DNA from: CANJBX01 sp035556735
GTDB taxonomy: Bacteria; Pseudomonadota; Alphaproteobacteria; Rhizobiales; Xanthobacteraceae
Assembly (NCBI GenBank): GCA_035556735.1
Contig: DATMFF010000005.1
Location: 236,164-300,163, forward strand
Reading direction: 5' to 3'
DNA length: 64,000 nt
The notes below the pieces were generated by a model. The model was not told the origin of the DNA. It saw only the letters and a program-made list of their open reading frames with translations, and did no database searches. The position numbers and the translations under genes are program-made. The first letter of the stretch is position 1. Every line of letters starts with the position of its first letter. Positions 37,840 through 45,650 of this stretch are shown here, one piece after another.

Positions 37840-37926
37840 CGGGGCTCAGCGGCCGAGGCGCCCACGGCGGGTGTGATTGCCGCGAAACGTGGATCAGCGG
37901 CGAAGCCGCGCGCGGAAAACGGCCCA

Positions 37927-38070
37927 TCACTGCATGACCCAGGCGTAGCGCACGAGCACCGCCGCGGCGGCGATGGACACCACGAAGAGCCCCAAGCCGA
38001 CCGGCGAGCCCCAGCCGTACCAGGACATGGCCTTCTCCGCGGCGGGATCGAATTTCCGTTCGTCCGACAT
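37927..38070 (-). CDS. Small single-helix membrane protein
   Basis: A 47-residue protein: a charged N-terminus (MSDERKFDPAAEKAMSWYGW) and one transmembrane helix (GLGLFVVSIAAAAVLVRYAW). It follows the PadR gene by 5 bases and ends the unit. The position suggests it is the regulated target or a partner of PadR. I do not recognise a characterised family. Confidence 0.6.
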   Translation of the reverse strand: MSDERKFDPAAEKAMSWYGWGSPVGLGLFVVSIAAAAVLVRYAWVMQ

Positions 38071-38075
38071 GATCG

Positions 38076-38747
38076 CTACTCCTGTGCACTGTGGTGATGC
38101 TGCCGCGCGCAGGCGGCCTGGATGTCGCGCCACACCTCGCGCGGGCCCCAGCCCTCCTCGGTGATGCGGCGCACGAGGTCGTCGACGAAGGCGCGCTCGG
38201 CCCTGGCGAGCGCAAGGCGGTACTCGGACTCGACGGCGAACAGCGGCGGAAATTTCTGGCCGGCGAGCGCAGGCGGCACGTTGTGTTCGCCGGCGACCAC
38301 CGCGAAGTCCTGGGCGGCGAGTGCCGCGAGCTGCGCCTCCATGTGCGCGACGGCGCCGGCAAGGTGCAGCGCGCGCTGGCGCAGCAGCGTGACGGCCTCC
38401 TCCGGCGCGAGCACCGGCAGCAGACAGAGCGCGGCCTCGAACTGCGGGTATTCCTTCGCCGGCTCGCGCAGGAGATCGCGCATCCAGTGGCGCAGTTCGT
38501 CGAGGCCCGCCTCGGTCAGGCGATAGACCGTGCGCTCGGGCCGCCTGCCCTCCCGCGAGGTCTCGGCGGCGGCGATCAGCCCGCGCGCCAGCAATTGCTC
38601 GATCACGGTGTAGAGCGAGCCGTAGCGCAGCTTGATGCTGTCTTCCTTGCGCCGCTCCTTGAGCGTTGCGGCCATCTCGTAGGGATGCATGGGGCGCTCG
38701 AACAACAGCGCCAGCACGGCGAGAGCGAGAGGATTGCTCGGTCGCAT
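38076..38747 (-). CDS. PadR-family regulator (first of a divergent pair)
   Basis: A 223-residue PadR-type repressor. The winged helix spans about residues 5-85 (LALAVLALLFERPMHPYEMAATL..., SLYTVIEQLLARGLI, RTVYRLTEAGL), followed by a helical C-terminal dimerisation domain that often binds the effector. The ATG at 38747 is the only start consistent with family N-termini. It lies directly at the edge of a palindrome, so no Shine-Dalgarno sequence is available. Divergent from a second PadR gene; a 47-residue membrane protein follows on the same strand. Confidence 0.9.
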   Translation of the reverse strand: MRPSNPLALAVLALLFERPMHPYEMAATLKERRKEDSIKLRYGSLYTVIEQLLARGLIAAAETSREGRRPERTVYRLTEAGLDELRHWMRDLLREPAKEYPQFEAALCLLPVLAPEEAVTLLRQRALHLAGAVAHMEAQLAALAAQDFAVVAGEHNVPPALAGQKFPPLFAVESEYRLALARAERAFVDDLVRRITEEGWGPREVWRDIQAACARQHHHSAQE

Positions 38748-38779
38748 ATATCCGTATCCGTATATACGTGTACGGATAT
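38748..38779. promoter_or_regulatory. Nested palindromic operator of the first PadR gene
   Basis: Outer arms ATATCCGTA (38748-38756) and TACGGATAT (38771-38779) enclose a perfect inner palindrome CGTATATACG (38759-38768). It overlaps the -10 of the minus-strand promoter and fills the leader up to the base before the ATG. Autoregulation by the PadR protein is inferred. Confidence 0.65.
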
Positions 38780-38804
38780 TATTCTTCTCCCATCGGCTAC
38801 GCAA
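38776..38804 (-). promoter_or_regulatory. Sigma-70-type promoter of the first PadR gene
   Basis: On the minus strand TTGCGT (38804-38799) and TAATAT (38781-38776) are 17 bases apart. Transcription would start near 38769, giving a leader of only about 22 bases made of operator sequence. Confidence 0.55.
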
Positions 38805-38810
38805 GCTGCC

Positions 38811-38839
38811 TTGACGGATCCATCATAAGATATATCTTA
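38811..38839 (+). promoter_or_regulatory. Promoter and operator of the second PadR gene
   Basis: TTGACG (38811-38816) serves as -35; a -10 of the form TATCTT lies at 38833-38838 (16-base spacer). The -10 is inside a perfect 14-bp palindrome, TAAGATATATCTTA (38826-38839), a likely operator for the PadR protein encoded downstream. Confidence 0.5.
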
Positions 38840-38872
38840 CGACATGTTTAGACTGACACATGGAGACCACCA

Positions 38873-39478
38873 ATGTATGGATGTCACGGACCCGCAGGCC
38901 ATGAGCGCTGGGCGGCGGCACGATGGGGACGGCGCGGCTTCGGCGGACGCTGGTCTGGCCGGCACGGCATGGGCGGGGGCGATCTGCCCCGGCTGGGGCG
39001 AGTCGTCGGCAGCGCCGACCTGCAGCTCATCGCCCTCGCGCTGATCGCCGAGCAACCGCGCCACGGCTACGAGATCATCAAGGTGCTGGAGGAGAAGACC
39101 GACGGCGCCTACAGCCCGAGCCCGGGCATGGTCTATCCGACGCTGACGTTCCTCGAAGAGTCGGACTACGTGAGCGCGCAGGCGGAAGGCGCCAAGACGC
39201 TCTACAGCATCACCGATGCCGGGCGCGCCCATCTCGAGAAGAACCGCGCGCACGTGGACGCCCTGCTCGAACGGCTGGTGGCCCTCGGCCAGAAGGTCGC
39301 CCAGATGCGACGGCGCTACGAGAGCGAGGAGCACGACGATGCACTGCCGCGCTCGATCCGCGGAGCCTTCATGGACCTGAGCGAGGCAGTGCGTGAGGTG
39401 CTGACGAAGGACAAGGATGCCAAGGCGCGGGTGATCGCCGCGATCGACCGCGCGATCGACGACCTGCGCAAGGAGTGA
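38873..39478 (+). CDS. PadR-family regulator, YqjI-like (second of a divergent pair)
   Basis: A 201-residue regulator. Residues 1-45 are a Gly/Arg/His-rich extension starting MYGCHGPAGHERW; the winged helix follows (SADLQLIALALIAEQPRHGYEIIKVLEE, SPSPGMVYPTLTFLEESDYV). The E. coli protein YqjI has the same layout, with a Cys/His-rich N-terminus that binds nickel or iron and controls a ferric reductase (family knowledge). Here only one Cys and few His are present, so metal sensing is possible but not assured. GGAG lies about 8 bases before the ATG. The adjacent 14-bp palindrome is its likely operator. Confidence 0.88.
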   Translation: MYGCHGPAGHERWAAARWGRRGFGGRWSGRHGMGGGDLPRLGRVVGSADLQLIALALIAEQPRHGYEIIKVLEEKTDGAYSPSPGMVYPTLTFLEESDYVSAQAEGAKTLYSITDAGRAHLEKNRAHVDALLERLVALGQKVAQMRRRYESEEHDDALPRSIRGAFMDLSEAVREVLTKDKDAKARVIAAIDRAIDDLRKE

Positions 39479-39498
39479 GCAGTCGACGCCGGCGGCAA

Positions 39499-39520
39499 GC
39501 GAAGCCCGTCAGGGCTTCGC
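39499..39520. terminator. Hairpin between convergent genes
   Basis: A perfect 9-bp stem, GCGAAGCCC against GGGCTTCGC, with loop GTCA, between the second PadR gene and a convergent secreted-protein gene; the loop includes the latter's stop codon. No T-run, so terminator function is inferred from position. Confidence 0.45.
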
Positions 39521-39982
39521 GTCCGCCTTGCCCTCGCCCGGCAGGAACACCGCGAACGGCCGCTTGATCGAACCGCTGCAGGTGCGCGTATAGCTGCGGC
39601 CGCCATGCTGCCAGGTCTGCGTGCCGGAGAGCTGGGCGCTGCGGCGCACGAACGTGCCGCTGTAGCTCGCCTGATAGCTGTCGTCCTCGCCGGTCCAGTC
39701 GCCCTTCAAGGTCAGCTTCTCGCCATCGAGCGTGCCGGTGCCCTGCTCGAACGACATCTCCTGCCGCTCGCGCACGACGTGGATGTAGCGCGCGTCGCTG
39801 CCCTTGATCTTGACCTCGATCGCTTCACGCGAGGCCTTCTCGAAGAACGGCAGCTTCGCGCAGACGAGGGTGCCGCGATAGATCGCGTCGCGCACCTTGG
39901 GCGCGGTCTGCGCCGACGCGACGCCTCCGCCCACCGCGAGCGCGACGGCGCCCGCCAGCACCAGCCAAGCTGCCCGCGTCAC
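39509..39982 (-). CDS. Small exported protein of unknown function
   Basis: A 157-residue protein with a signal peptide (AAWLVLAGAVALAVGGGVASA). The mature part looks all-beta, with repeated strands such as YRGTLVCAKLPFFEKASREAIEVKIKG broken by a Cys pair (one near the N-terminus, one in TRTCSGSIKRPF) that could form a disulphide. The GTG at 39982 is chosen because GGAGG lies 5 bases upstream and it starts the signal peptide correctly. No characterised family recognised. Confidence 0.7.
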   Translation of the reverse strand: MTRAAWLVLAGAVALAVGGGVASAQTAPKVRDAIYRGTLVCAKLPFFEKASREAIEVKIKGSDARYIHVVRERQEMSFEQGTGTLDGEKLTLKGDWTGEDDSYQASYSGTFVRRSAQLSGTQTWQHGGRSYTRTCSGSIKRPFAVFLPGEGKADAKP

Positions 39983-40182
39983 GGTCTCCTCCCCTGCGCC
40001 GCGCCTGTCAGGTTCCGGGCGCGACAACGCCGGCGCAAGGCCGGCGGTCATTCCAGGCGACAGCTCACGCTCGGCAAAACCTCACAGCCCCGCTCGCGCG
40101 GGCCTCAGGTCGTCTCGATGATCCATCCTCCGGCGGCTATGCCAGAGCAGGATGTCCGCAACTGCCGGCCGCAGACGCCGCG

Positions 40183-40365
40183 CTAATGCACGGCGGCGGT
40201 CTCGGTCTTCAGTCGCCTGATCTCATCCTTGATGTGCAGCTTGCGGCGCTTGAGTTCCGCCAATTGCAGATCGTCGACCGAGGGGTGCCGCAGCGCCTGC
40301 TCGATCTCGTTCTTCAGGTCGGCGTGCTGTTGCTCGAGGTGTGCAAGATGCGACTGGATGGACAT
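40183..40365 (-). CDS. YdcH-like (DUF465) small coiled-coil protein A
   Basis: A 60-residue helical protein of the DUF465/YdcH family: SHLAHLEQQHADLKNEIEQ, a short linker (HPSVDD) and LAELKRRKLHIKDEIRRLK. The LKRRKLxxKDEI segment is the family core. Function is unknown. The ATG at 40365 has AGGAGG upstream. A paralogue is divergent, 207 bases away. Confidence 0.85.
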   Translation of the reverse strand: MSIQSHLAHLEQQHADLKNEIEQALRHPSVDDLQLAELKRRKLHIKDEIRRLKTETAAVH

Positions 40366-40441
40366 CGGGGTCGGTCCTCCTGTGCCATATCGCCTGACGG
40401 ACAAAGTGTGCCACGGACCGGGGATCGAGTCATCGGCCGAT

Positions 40442-40462
40442 CGATGGTGCATCGCACCATCG
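40442..40462. promoter_or_regulatory. Perfect palindrome between the two YdcH-like genes
   Basis: Arms CGATGGTGC (40442-40450) and GCACCATCG (40454-40462) around ATC. It lies about halfway between the two divergent starts, 29 bases before the -35 of the plus-strand promoter. It could be an operator for either gene or a cruciform; no regulator gene is adjacent. Confidence 0.45.
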
Positions 40463-40490
40463 CGGCGGCGGATTGTGCAGAACAGGTCGC

Positions 40491-40519
40491 TTGAACGGGC
40501 TAAGGCCTCGCGGGATAAT
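40491..40519 (+). promoter_or_regulatory. Sigma-70-type promoter of YdcH-like gene B
   Basis: TTGAAC (40491-40496) and GATAAT (40514-40519), spaced by 17 bases: one of the best promoter matches in the window. Transcription would start near 40526, 47 bases before the ATG at 40573. Confidence 0.6.
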
Positions 40520-40572
40520 GTGATTCACCGATGCGCTGCCGCAGGCAGGCGGCGACGGCCAAGCGGCGGTCC

Positions 40573-40779
40573 ATGACCACAGAGGAACGAAACGAGCTCC
40601 TGGCTCAACTTGCGCGCCTGCGCCAGGAGCACCGCGATCTCGATACCGCGATCGAGGCCCTGCAAAGCTCCCCCGGCAAGGACATCATCCAGGTCCAGCG
40701 CCTGAAGAAGCGCAAGCTGGTGCTGCGCGACAAGATCGGCTTCATCGAGGACCAGCTCACCCCCGATATCAGCGCCTAG
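40573..40779 (+). CDS. YdcH-like (DUF465) small coiled-coil protein B
   Basis: A 68-residue helical protein of the same family as the divergent gene: ERNELLAQLARLRQEHRDLDTAIEAL, linker, VQRLKKRKLVLRDKIGFIEDQL. The ATG at 40573 is favoured over an upstream start at 40531 because the family pattern begins there and it lies well after the promoter. Function unknown. Confidence 0.85.
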   Translation: MTTEERNELLAQLARLRQEHRDLDTAIEALQSSPGKDIIQVQRLKKRKLVLRDKIGFIEDQLTPDISA

Positions 40780-40811
40780 CCACGGCCCTTCGGATAAGCG
40801 CGCCGCCTCGC

Positions 40812-40839
40812 TTGCCACTGGCCGGCGCCTTCCTATAAT
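40812..40839 (+). promoter_or_regulatory. Sigma-70-type promoter of purEK
   Basis: TTGCCA (40812-40817) and a perfect TATAAT (40834-40839) with a 16-base spacer. Transcription would start near 40846, 39 bases before the purE ATG. Confidence 0.55.
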
Positions 40840-40884
40840 CCGGCGCTTCGCTTTTTCGGGCCGCAGGGCCGCTGCGGAGCACTC

Positions 40885-41397
40885 ATGGCCAAACCGGCCC
40901 GCGCACAGAAAACCGCACATCGCCGTGTCGCGATCATCATGGGCAGCCAGTCCGACTGGCCGACCATGAAGCATGCCGCCGACACACTGGATGCGCTCAA
41001 GATCGGCTACGAAGCCCTCATCGTGTCGGCGCACCGCACGCCGCAGCGCCTCTACAAGTTCGCCCGGACCGCCCGCAAGGCCGGCTTCAAGGTGGTGATC
41101 GCGGGCGCCGGCGGAGCCGCGCACCTGCCGGGGATGACGGCCTCCATGACCCCGCTGCCGGTGTTCGGGGTGCCGATGCACACGCAGGCGCTGGAGGGCA
41201 AGGATTCGCTGCTCTCGATCCTGCAGATGCCGCCGGGGGTCCCGGTCGGTACACTGGCGATCGGCCGGGCGGGCGCGATCAATGCCGCCCTGCTCGCCGC
41301 GGCGGTGCTGGCGCTCTCCGACGCGGCCCTGGCCAGGCGGCTCGACGCCTGGCGCGCGCAGCAGACCGCGTCCGTCGGCCGGCGGCCGAAGGATTGA
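40885..41397 (+). CDS. purE: N5-carboxyaminoimidazole ribonucleotide mutase
   Basis: Class I PurE, moving the carboxylate of N5-CAIR to C4 to give CAIR in purine synthesis. 170 residues: IIMGSQSDWPTMKHA (phosphate-binding loop), VSAHRTPQRL with the catalytic His, and AGAGGAAHLPGMTASMT are all diagnostic. Followed by purK after 17 bases, the usual pair. Confidence 0.96.
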   Translation: MAKPARAQKTAHRRVAIIMGSQSDWPTMKHAADTLDALKIGYEALIVSAHRTPQRLYKFARTARKAGFKVVIAGAGGAAHLPGMTASMTPLPVFGVPMHTQALEGKDSLLSILQMPPGVPVGTLAIGRAGAINAALLAAAVLALSDAALARRLDAWRAQQTASVGRRPKD

Positions 41398-41414
41398 CGG
41401 TGGATTGATCGTTC

Positions 41415-42506
41415 ATGGCGGACCTCGACTTTCCCGTGCTGCGGCCGGGAGCAACCATCGGCATTCTGGGCGGCGGACAGCTCGGGCGCATGCTGGCCAT
41501 GGCGGCGGCACGTCTGGGCCTGCACTGCCATGTCTACTGTCCCGACGCGGACGCGCCGGCGTTCGAGGTCGCGCAGGCGGTGACCCAGGCCGCCTACGAC
41601 GACCGCGCCGCCCTGGAGACATTCGCCGCCGCGGTCGACGTCGTCACCTACGAATTCGAGAACGTGCCGGCCGATTGCGCGGCCCTGCTGGCGGCGCGCC
41701 GGCGCGTGCTCCCCGACCCGGCGATCCTCGCCACCACGCAGGACCGGCTGGCCGAGAAGACCTTCGTCGCCTCGCTCGGCATCCCGACGCCGGCCTTCGC
41801 CGAGGTGAACAGCGCCGCCGACCTTGCGCGCGCGCTTGAAACCATCGGCCGCCCGGCCGTGCTCAAGACCCGCCGCTTCGGCTACGACGGCAAGGGCCAG
41901 GCCAGGGTCGCCGCCGGCACCGACCCGGCCGCCGCTTTCCGCCAGGTCGGAGGCGCGCCCTCGATCGTCGAAGCCTTCGTGCCGTTCGAGCGCGAGATCT
42001 CGGTCGTCGCGGCGCGTGGCCATGACGGGCGCATCGCCTGTTTCGACGTGACCGAGAACGAGCATGGCGACCACATCCTGCGGGTCTCGCGCGCCCCTGC
42101 GCAGGTGGACTCCGGGGTTGCGGCCGAAGCCCTGCGCATCGCGACCCGCATCGCCGAAGCGCTCGGCTACATCGGGGTGCTGGCGGTCGAGATGTTCGTT
42201 GTGCCGAACGGGCCGGGCCAGCGCGTGCTGGTCAACGAGATCGCGCCCCGGGTGCACAATTCGGGGCACTGGACCCTCGACGGGGCGAGCGTTTCCCAGT
42301 TCGAGCAGCACATCCGAGCCATCGCAGGCTGGCCGCTGGCCGAGCCGGTCCGCCGCGGCCGGGTCGAGATGGTCAACCTCATCGGGGATGAGATCGACGG
42401 CTACGCCAAGTGGCTGACCGTGCCCGGAGCGTCGGTCCACCTCTACGGCAAGGGAGCCGCGCGCCCCGGCCGCAAGATGGGGCATGTGACGCGGGTATTC
42501 GATTAA
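41415..42506 (+). CDS. purK: N5-carboxyaminoimidazole ribonucleotide synthase
   Basis: ATP-grasp enzyme that carboxylates aminoimidazole ribonucleotide, feeding PurE. 363 residues: IGILGGGQLGRMLAMAA at the N-terminus, VTYEFENVP, KTRRFGYDGKGQ in the ATP-grasp domain and NEIAPRVHNSGHWTLDGA near the metal site. Co-transcribed with purE. Confidence 0.96.
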   Translation: MADLDFPVLRPGATIGILGGGQLGRMLAMAAARLGLHCHVYCPDADAPAFEVAQAVTQAAYDDRAALETFAAAVDVVTYEFENVPADCAALLAARRRVLPDPAILATTQDRLAEKTFVASLGIPTPAFAEVNSAADLARALETIGRPAVLKTRRFGYDGKGQARVAAGTDPAAAFRQVGGAPSIVEAFVPFEREISVVAARGHDGRIACFDVTENEHGDHILRVSRAPAQVDSGVAAEALRIATRIAEALGYIGVLAVEMFVVPNGPGQRVLVNEIAPRVHNSGHWTLDGASVSQFEQHIRAIAGWPLAEPVRRGRVEMVNLIGDEIDGYAKWLTVPGASVHLYGKGAARPGRKMGHVTRVFD

Positions 42507-42513
42507 CCCCAGC

Positions 42514-42531
42514 CGCCGGCCCCGGCCGGCG
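42514..42531. terminator. GC-rich hairpin after purK
   Basis: CGCCGGCC (42514-42521) pairs with GGCCGGCG (42524-42531), 8 bases past the purK stop. No T-run follows, so termination is only suggested. Confidence 0.35.
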
Positions 42532-42702
42532 ATCCCTTGCGTCCGGGGGTCCGCGGCCCCACAGTGGATCATGCTCCCGCCCGGCCTCTGGCCGGATTGG
42601 ACTTCGCCCACTATTTCTGGTAAACGCGCGCGACCTGATGAGCGGCGTCGCCCATTTGGCCGCGCGCTCCGGCAACCCTTAAACCGATGGAGAAAGCACC
42701 GC

Positions 42703-43050
42703 GTGCAGGTTCTCGTTCGTGACAACAATGTTGATCAGGCCCTCAAGGCGCTCAAGAAGAAGATGCAGCGCGAGGGCATTTTCCGCGAGATGAAGCTCCG
42801 CGGGCATTACGAAAAGCCATCCGAGAAGAAGGCGCGCGAGCGCGCCGAGGCGATCCGCCGGGCCCGCAAGCTCGCGCGCAAGAAGCTGCAGCGCGAAGGC
42901 CTGCTGCCTGGCAAGCCGAAGGTCGTGAAGGCCGGTCCGGGCGGACCGGGCGCGCGCGCCGGTGGTCCGGGACGTGGACCGGGCGGTCCTCGTGGCGATC
43001 GCGGCCCGGGCGCCGGCGCTGGTGGATTCGGCGGCGGCTTCTCGCGCTGA
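42703..43050 (+). CDS. rpsU: 30S ribosomal protein S21 with glycine-rich tail
   Basis: Small-subunit protein S21, which helps the 16S 3' end pair with mRNA. The core (residues 1-75) is standard: MQVLVRDNNVDQALKALKKK, REGIFREMKLRGHYEKPSEKK, then the basic helix. Residues about 80-115 form a Gly/Pro/Arg tail that is longer than in enterobacteria (71 residues in all) but similar in kind to extended alphaproteobacterial S21. GTG start at 42703, fixed by homology; GGAG lies upstream. A possible promoter (TTGGAC at 42597, TAAACG at 42621) is weak. Confidence 0.95.
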   Translation: MQVLVRDNNVDQALKALKKKMQREGIFREMKLRGHYEKPSEKKARERAEAIRRARKLARKKLQREGLLPGKPKVVKAGPGGPGARAGGPGRGPGGPRGDRGPGAGAGGFGGGFSR

Positions 43051-43075
43051 TCGCATCCCCGATACGGACTTCGAC

Positions 43076-43105
43076 ATGGCCGGGCACCGCCCGGCCATTT
43101 GCGTT
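43076..43105 (+). terminator. Intrinsic-type terminator of rpsU
   Basis: A perfect 10-bp stem, ATGGCCGGGC (43076-43085) against GCCCGGCCAT (43089-43098), loop ACC, followed by TTGCGTTTG. It lies 26 bases past the rpsU stop. Confidence 0.55.
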
Positions 43106-43256
43106 TGCGGGCCGCGCGCACCGCCGCGCTCCTCTGGAGTTTGAGCGCGGCGCACGCAGCGGCTGCAGCCGGCGCGGCGCATGGCTGCGTTGAGTGCAAC
43201 AGCATGCGCCATCCTTTATGCTCCCGCGCAATCGCGAAACCACTCCGGGAAACGCC

Positions 43257-44147
43257 ATGCCCTACCAGACCAATCCGCTTCATCCCTCGTTCGGCGCCGA
43301 GATCATCGGCCTCGATCTCACGCAGCCGGTGAGCACGCTGCCGGTCGCCGAGCTCAAGGCCGCGATCGACACGTACGGCGTCGTCGTTTACCGCAACCCC
43401 AAGCCGCTCAGCGACGAGCAGCACGTCGCGTTCAGCGCACTGTTCGGCCCGGTCGAGGTCGGCCCGATGTTCAAGATCCAGGGCGACAAGAAGCGCATCG
43501 ACAATCCCGCGCTGGTCGACGTCGGCAACCTCGACGCCGACGGCAACATCATGAAGCCCGACAACCGCCGCATGCTGTTCCGCAAGGGCGACCGGCTGTG
43601 GCACGCGGACATGTCGTTCCACCACAACCGCGCCACCTACTCGCTGCTGCTCGGGCACGAGATCCCGCCGCCGGAAGCGGGCGGCGATACGCTGTTCGCG
43701 GACATGCGCGCGGCCTACGACGCGCTGCCGCAGGACATGAAGGTCATGATCGAGAACCTCACCGTCGAGCATTCGATCTGGCACTCGCGTGCGCTCGCCG
43801 GCTTTCCGGAGCCGACGCAGGAGGAGCTCGACTCCCGCCCGCCCGCGCGCCACAAGCTGGTGCACATGCACGCGTCGGGCCGCAAGTCGCTCTACATCGC
43901 CTCGCACGCCTCGCACATCGTGGGCTGGCCGGTCGATCTCGGGCGCGGCCTGATCAAGAGCCTGATGAAGTTCGCCACGCAGCCGCAATTCGTCTATCGC
44001 CACCAGTGGCGGCTCGGCGACCTCCTGATGTGGGACAACCTCTCCACGATGCACCGCGCCACCGACTTCGAGGACACGAAATACCGCCGCGACATGCGCC
44101 GGGCGACCTGCCGCGAGCGGCCGGTCGATCTCAGCGTCGCCGCGTAA
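43257..44147 (+). CDS. TauD/TfdA-family 2-oxoglutarate-dependent dioxygenase
   Basis: A 296-residue Fe(II)/2-oxoglutarate oxygenase. The facial triad is His116-x-Asp118 (LWHADMSF) and His266 (TMHRATDF); Arg281/282 (RDMRRATC) would bind the 2-oxoglutarate carboxylate. Relatives cleave taurine, 2,4-D or related ethers and sulfonates (family knowledge); which one applies here cannot be told. The ATG at 43257 gives the normal N-terminus PLHPSFGAEIIGLDL. Convergent with the TRAP transporter operon, which might import its substrate. Confidence 0.9.
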   Translation: MPYQTNPLHPSFGAEIIGLDLTQPVSTLPVAELKAAIDTYGVVVYRNPKPLSDEQHVAFSALFGPVEVGPMFKIQGDKKRIDNPALVDVGNLDADGNIMKPDNRRMLFRKGDRLWHADMSFHHNRATYSLLLGHEIPPPEAGGDTLFADMRAAYDALPQDMKVMIENLTVEHSIWHSRALAGFPEPTQEELDSRPPARHKLVHMHASGRKSLYIASHASHIVGWPVDLGRGLIKSLMKFATQPQFVYRHQWRLGDLLMWDNLSTMHRATDFEDTKYRRDMRRATCRERPVDLSVAA

Positions 44148-44169
44148 CGCGCCCTGCGCGCAATGGCCG

Positions 44170-44195
44170 GTCCGGGAGCGTTCGCGCGTCCCGGA
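44170..44195. terminator. Hairpin after the dioxygenase gene
   Basis: GTCCGGGA (44170-44177) pairs with TCCCGGAC (44188-44195) across a 10-base loop in the 198-base gap between the convergent dioxygenase and TRAP genes. No T-run. The rest of the gap shows nothing. Confidence 0.35.
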
Positions 44196-44345
44196 CGGCT
44201 GCAGCGCTGCCGGCTGACGCAGCGGCGGGCCGCGAAACGACGACTGACCTTCTTCGTACACTCGAACGCTGCCGCACCACGCCCAGCTCGCGGGCAGCGG
44301 AAATCGAAAGCCGCGCGCGAGCCGGCCAGGCCCGTGCGCGCCTCG

Positions 44346-45650
44346 TCAACCCATGCGATGCACCAGGAAGAGTGCGAGTTCGGGGAAGGCCAGCAGCAGC
44401 GCAAGCCACACCGCGTCCGCGGCGATGAACGGCAGCGCCCCGCGATAGATGTTCACGAGCCCGATGTCGGGCACCATGTTGTTCATCACGAAGCAGATCA
44501 TGCCCACGGGCGGCGAAATCAGGCTCACCTCCACCGTCACCACGACGATGACGCCGAACCAGATCGGATCAAATCCGAGATTGACGACCACCGGATAGAA
44601 GATCGGCACGGTCAGCAACACGACCGCCAGGCTGTCCACGAACATCCCGGCCACGATGTAGAAGGCGATGATCACCAGCATGATGCCCATCGGCCCGAAG
44701 GGGAGCTGCGCGAGCAGGTCGCCAAGGAGCTGCGGCATCTGCGTGACGGCGAGAAAATACTGGAACAGGAACGCCGCGATCAGGATGAAGAAGATGGCCG
44801 CGGACGTCCGCAACGCCTCGACCAGGCTGGCAACGACCGTTTTCCACGGCAGGCGCCCGCGCGCGAAGCCGATCACGAACGCGCCGAACACGCCGAGCCC
44901 TGCGGCCTCGGTCACGGTGACGAAGCCGCCGTAGATCCCGCCCATCACGACGAAGAACAAGAGCACGGTGGCCCAGACGTCGCGCAGGCTTTGCCAGCGC
45001 TCCTTGGAATCGGAACGATGGCCGCGCGGCAGCCATTGCGGCTTCATGCGATAGAGCACCTGCACGGTGGCGCAGTACAGCAGGATCGCGATCGTCCCCG
45101 GCACGATGCCGGCGATGAACAGCGAGCCGACGTCGGTGTCGGTCAGGATGGCGTAGAGGATGAACAGCACGGACGGCGGGATCATGATTCCGAGCGTGCC
45201 GCCGGCCGCGATGACACCCGCCGACAGACCCGGATCGTAACCGGCGCGCCGCATCTCCGGCAGGGCGACGTGCGTCATGGTGGCGGCGCTCGCGACCGAG
45301 GAGCCGTTGATCGCGGCGAAGCCGCCGCACGCGAAGATCGTCGCCATCGCCATGCCGCCCGGCAGATGGCCCAGCCAGGCGTTGGCGGCGCGGAACAGTT
45401 CGCGGCTCATGCCCGATGCGCTGACCAGCCCTCCCATCAGGATGAACATGGGAACGACACTGAAGTTGAAGTTCGTGACGGTCCGGATCGGCGAGTCGAT
45501 CATGATGCCGAGCGCGGGCTCCATACCCACGAGATAGCCGAATCCGGCAACGGCGACCGAGCCGAGACAGACCGCGATAGGCACGCGGATGGCCATCAGC
45601 GCAAGGACGGCGACGCAGCCCAGAATGGCGACGAGCGTTTGCTCGGTCAT
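44346..45650 (-). CDS. dctM: TRAP transporter large permease (DctM)
   Basis: A 434-residue 12-helix membrane protein, the ion-coupled transport subunit of a TRAP system. It contains family patterns such as NFNFSVVPMFILMGGLVSASGMS, NGSSVASAATMTHVALPEM and GGTLGIMIPPSVLFILYAI. Works with the DctQ protein encoded just before it (ATGA overlap) and the binding proteins upstream. Substrates are usually carboxylates or related acids. Confidence 0.94.
   Translation of the reverse strand: MTEQTLVAILGCVAVLALMAIRVPIAVCLGSVAVAGFGYLVGMEPALGIMIDSPIRTVTNFNFSVVPMFILMGGLVSASGMSRELFRAANAWLGHLPGGMAMATIFACGGFAAINGSSVASAATMTHVALPEMRRAGYDPGLSAGVIAAGGTLGIMIPPSVLFILYAILTDTDVGSLFIAGIVPGTIAILLYCATVQVLYRMKPQWLPRGHRSDSKERWQSLRDVWATVLLFFVVMGGIYGGFVTVTEAAGLGVFGAFVIGFARGRLPWKTVVASLVEALRTSAAIFFILIAAFLFQYFLAVTQMPQLLGDLLAQLPFGPMGIMLVIIAFYIVAGMFVDSLAVVLLTVPIFYPVVVNLGFDPIWFGVIVVVTVEVSLISPPVGMICFVMNNMVPDIGLVNIYRGALPFIAADAVWLALLLAFPELALFLVHRMG

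Noticed and set aside
42567..42576. GATCATGCTC, one arm of the dispersed palindrome, upstream of rpsU
   Set aside because: No matching GAGCATGATC arm or inner core is found within 60 bases on either side.
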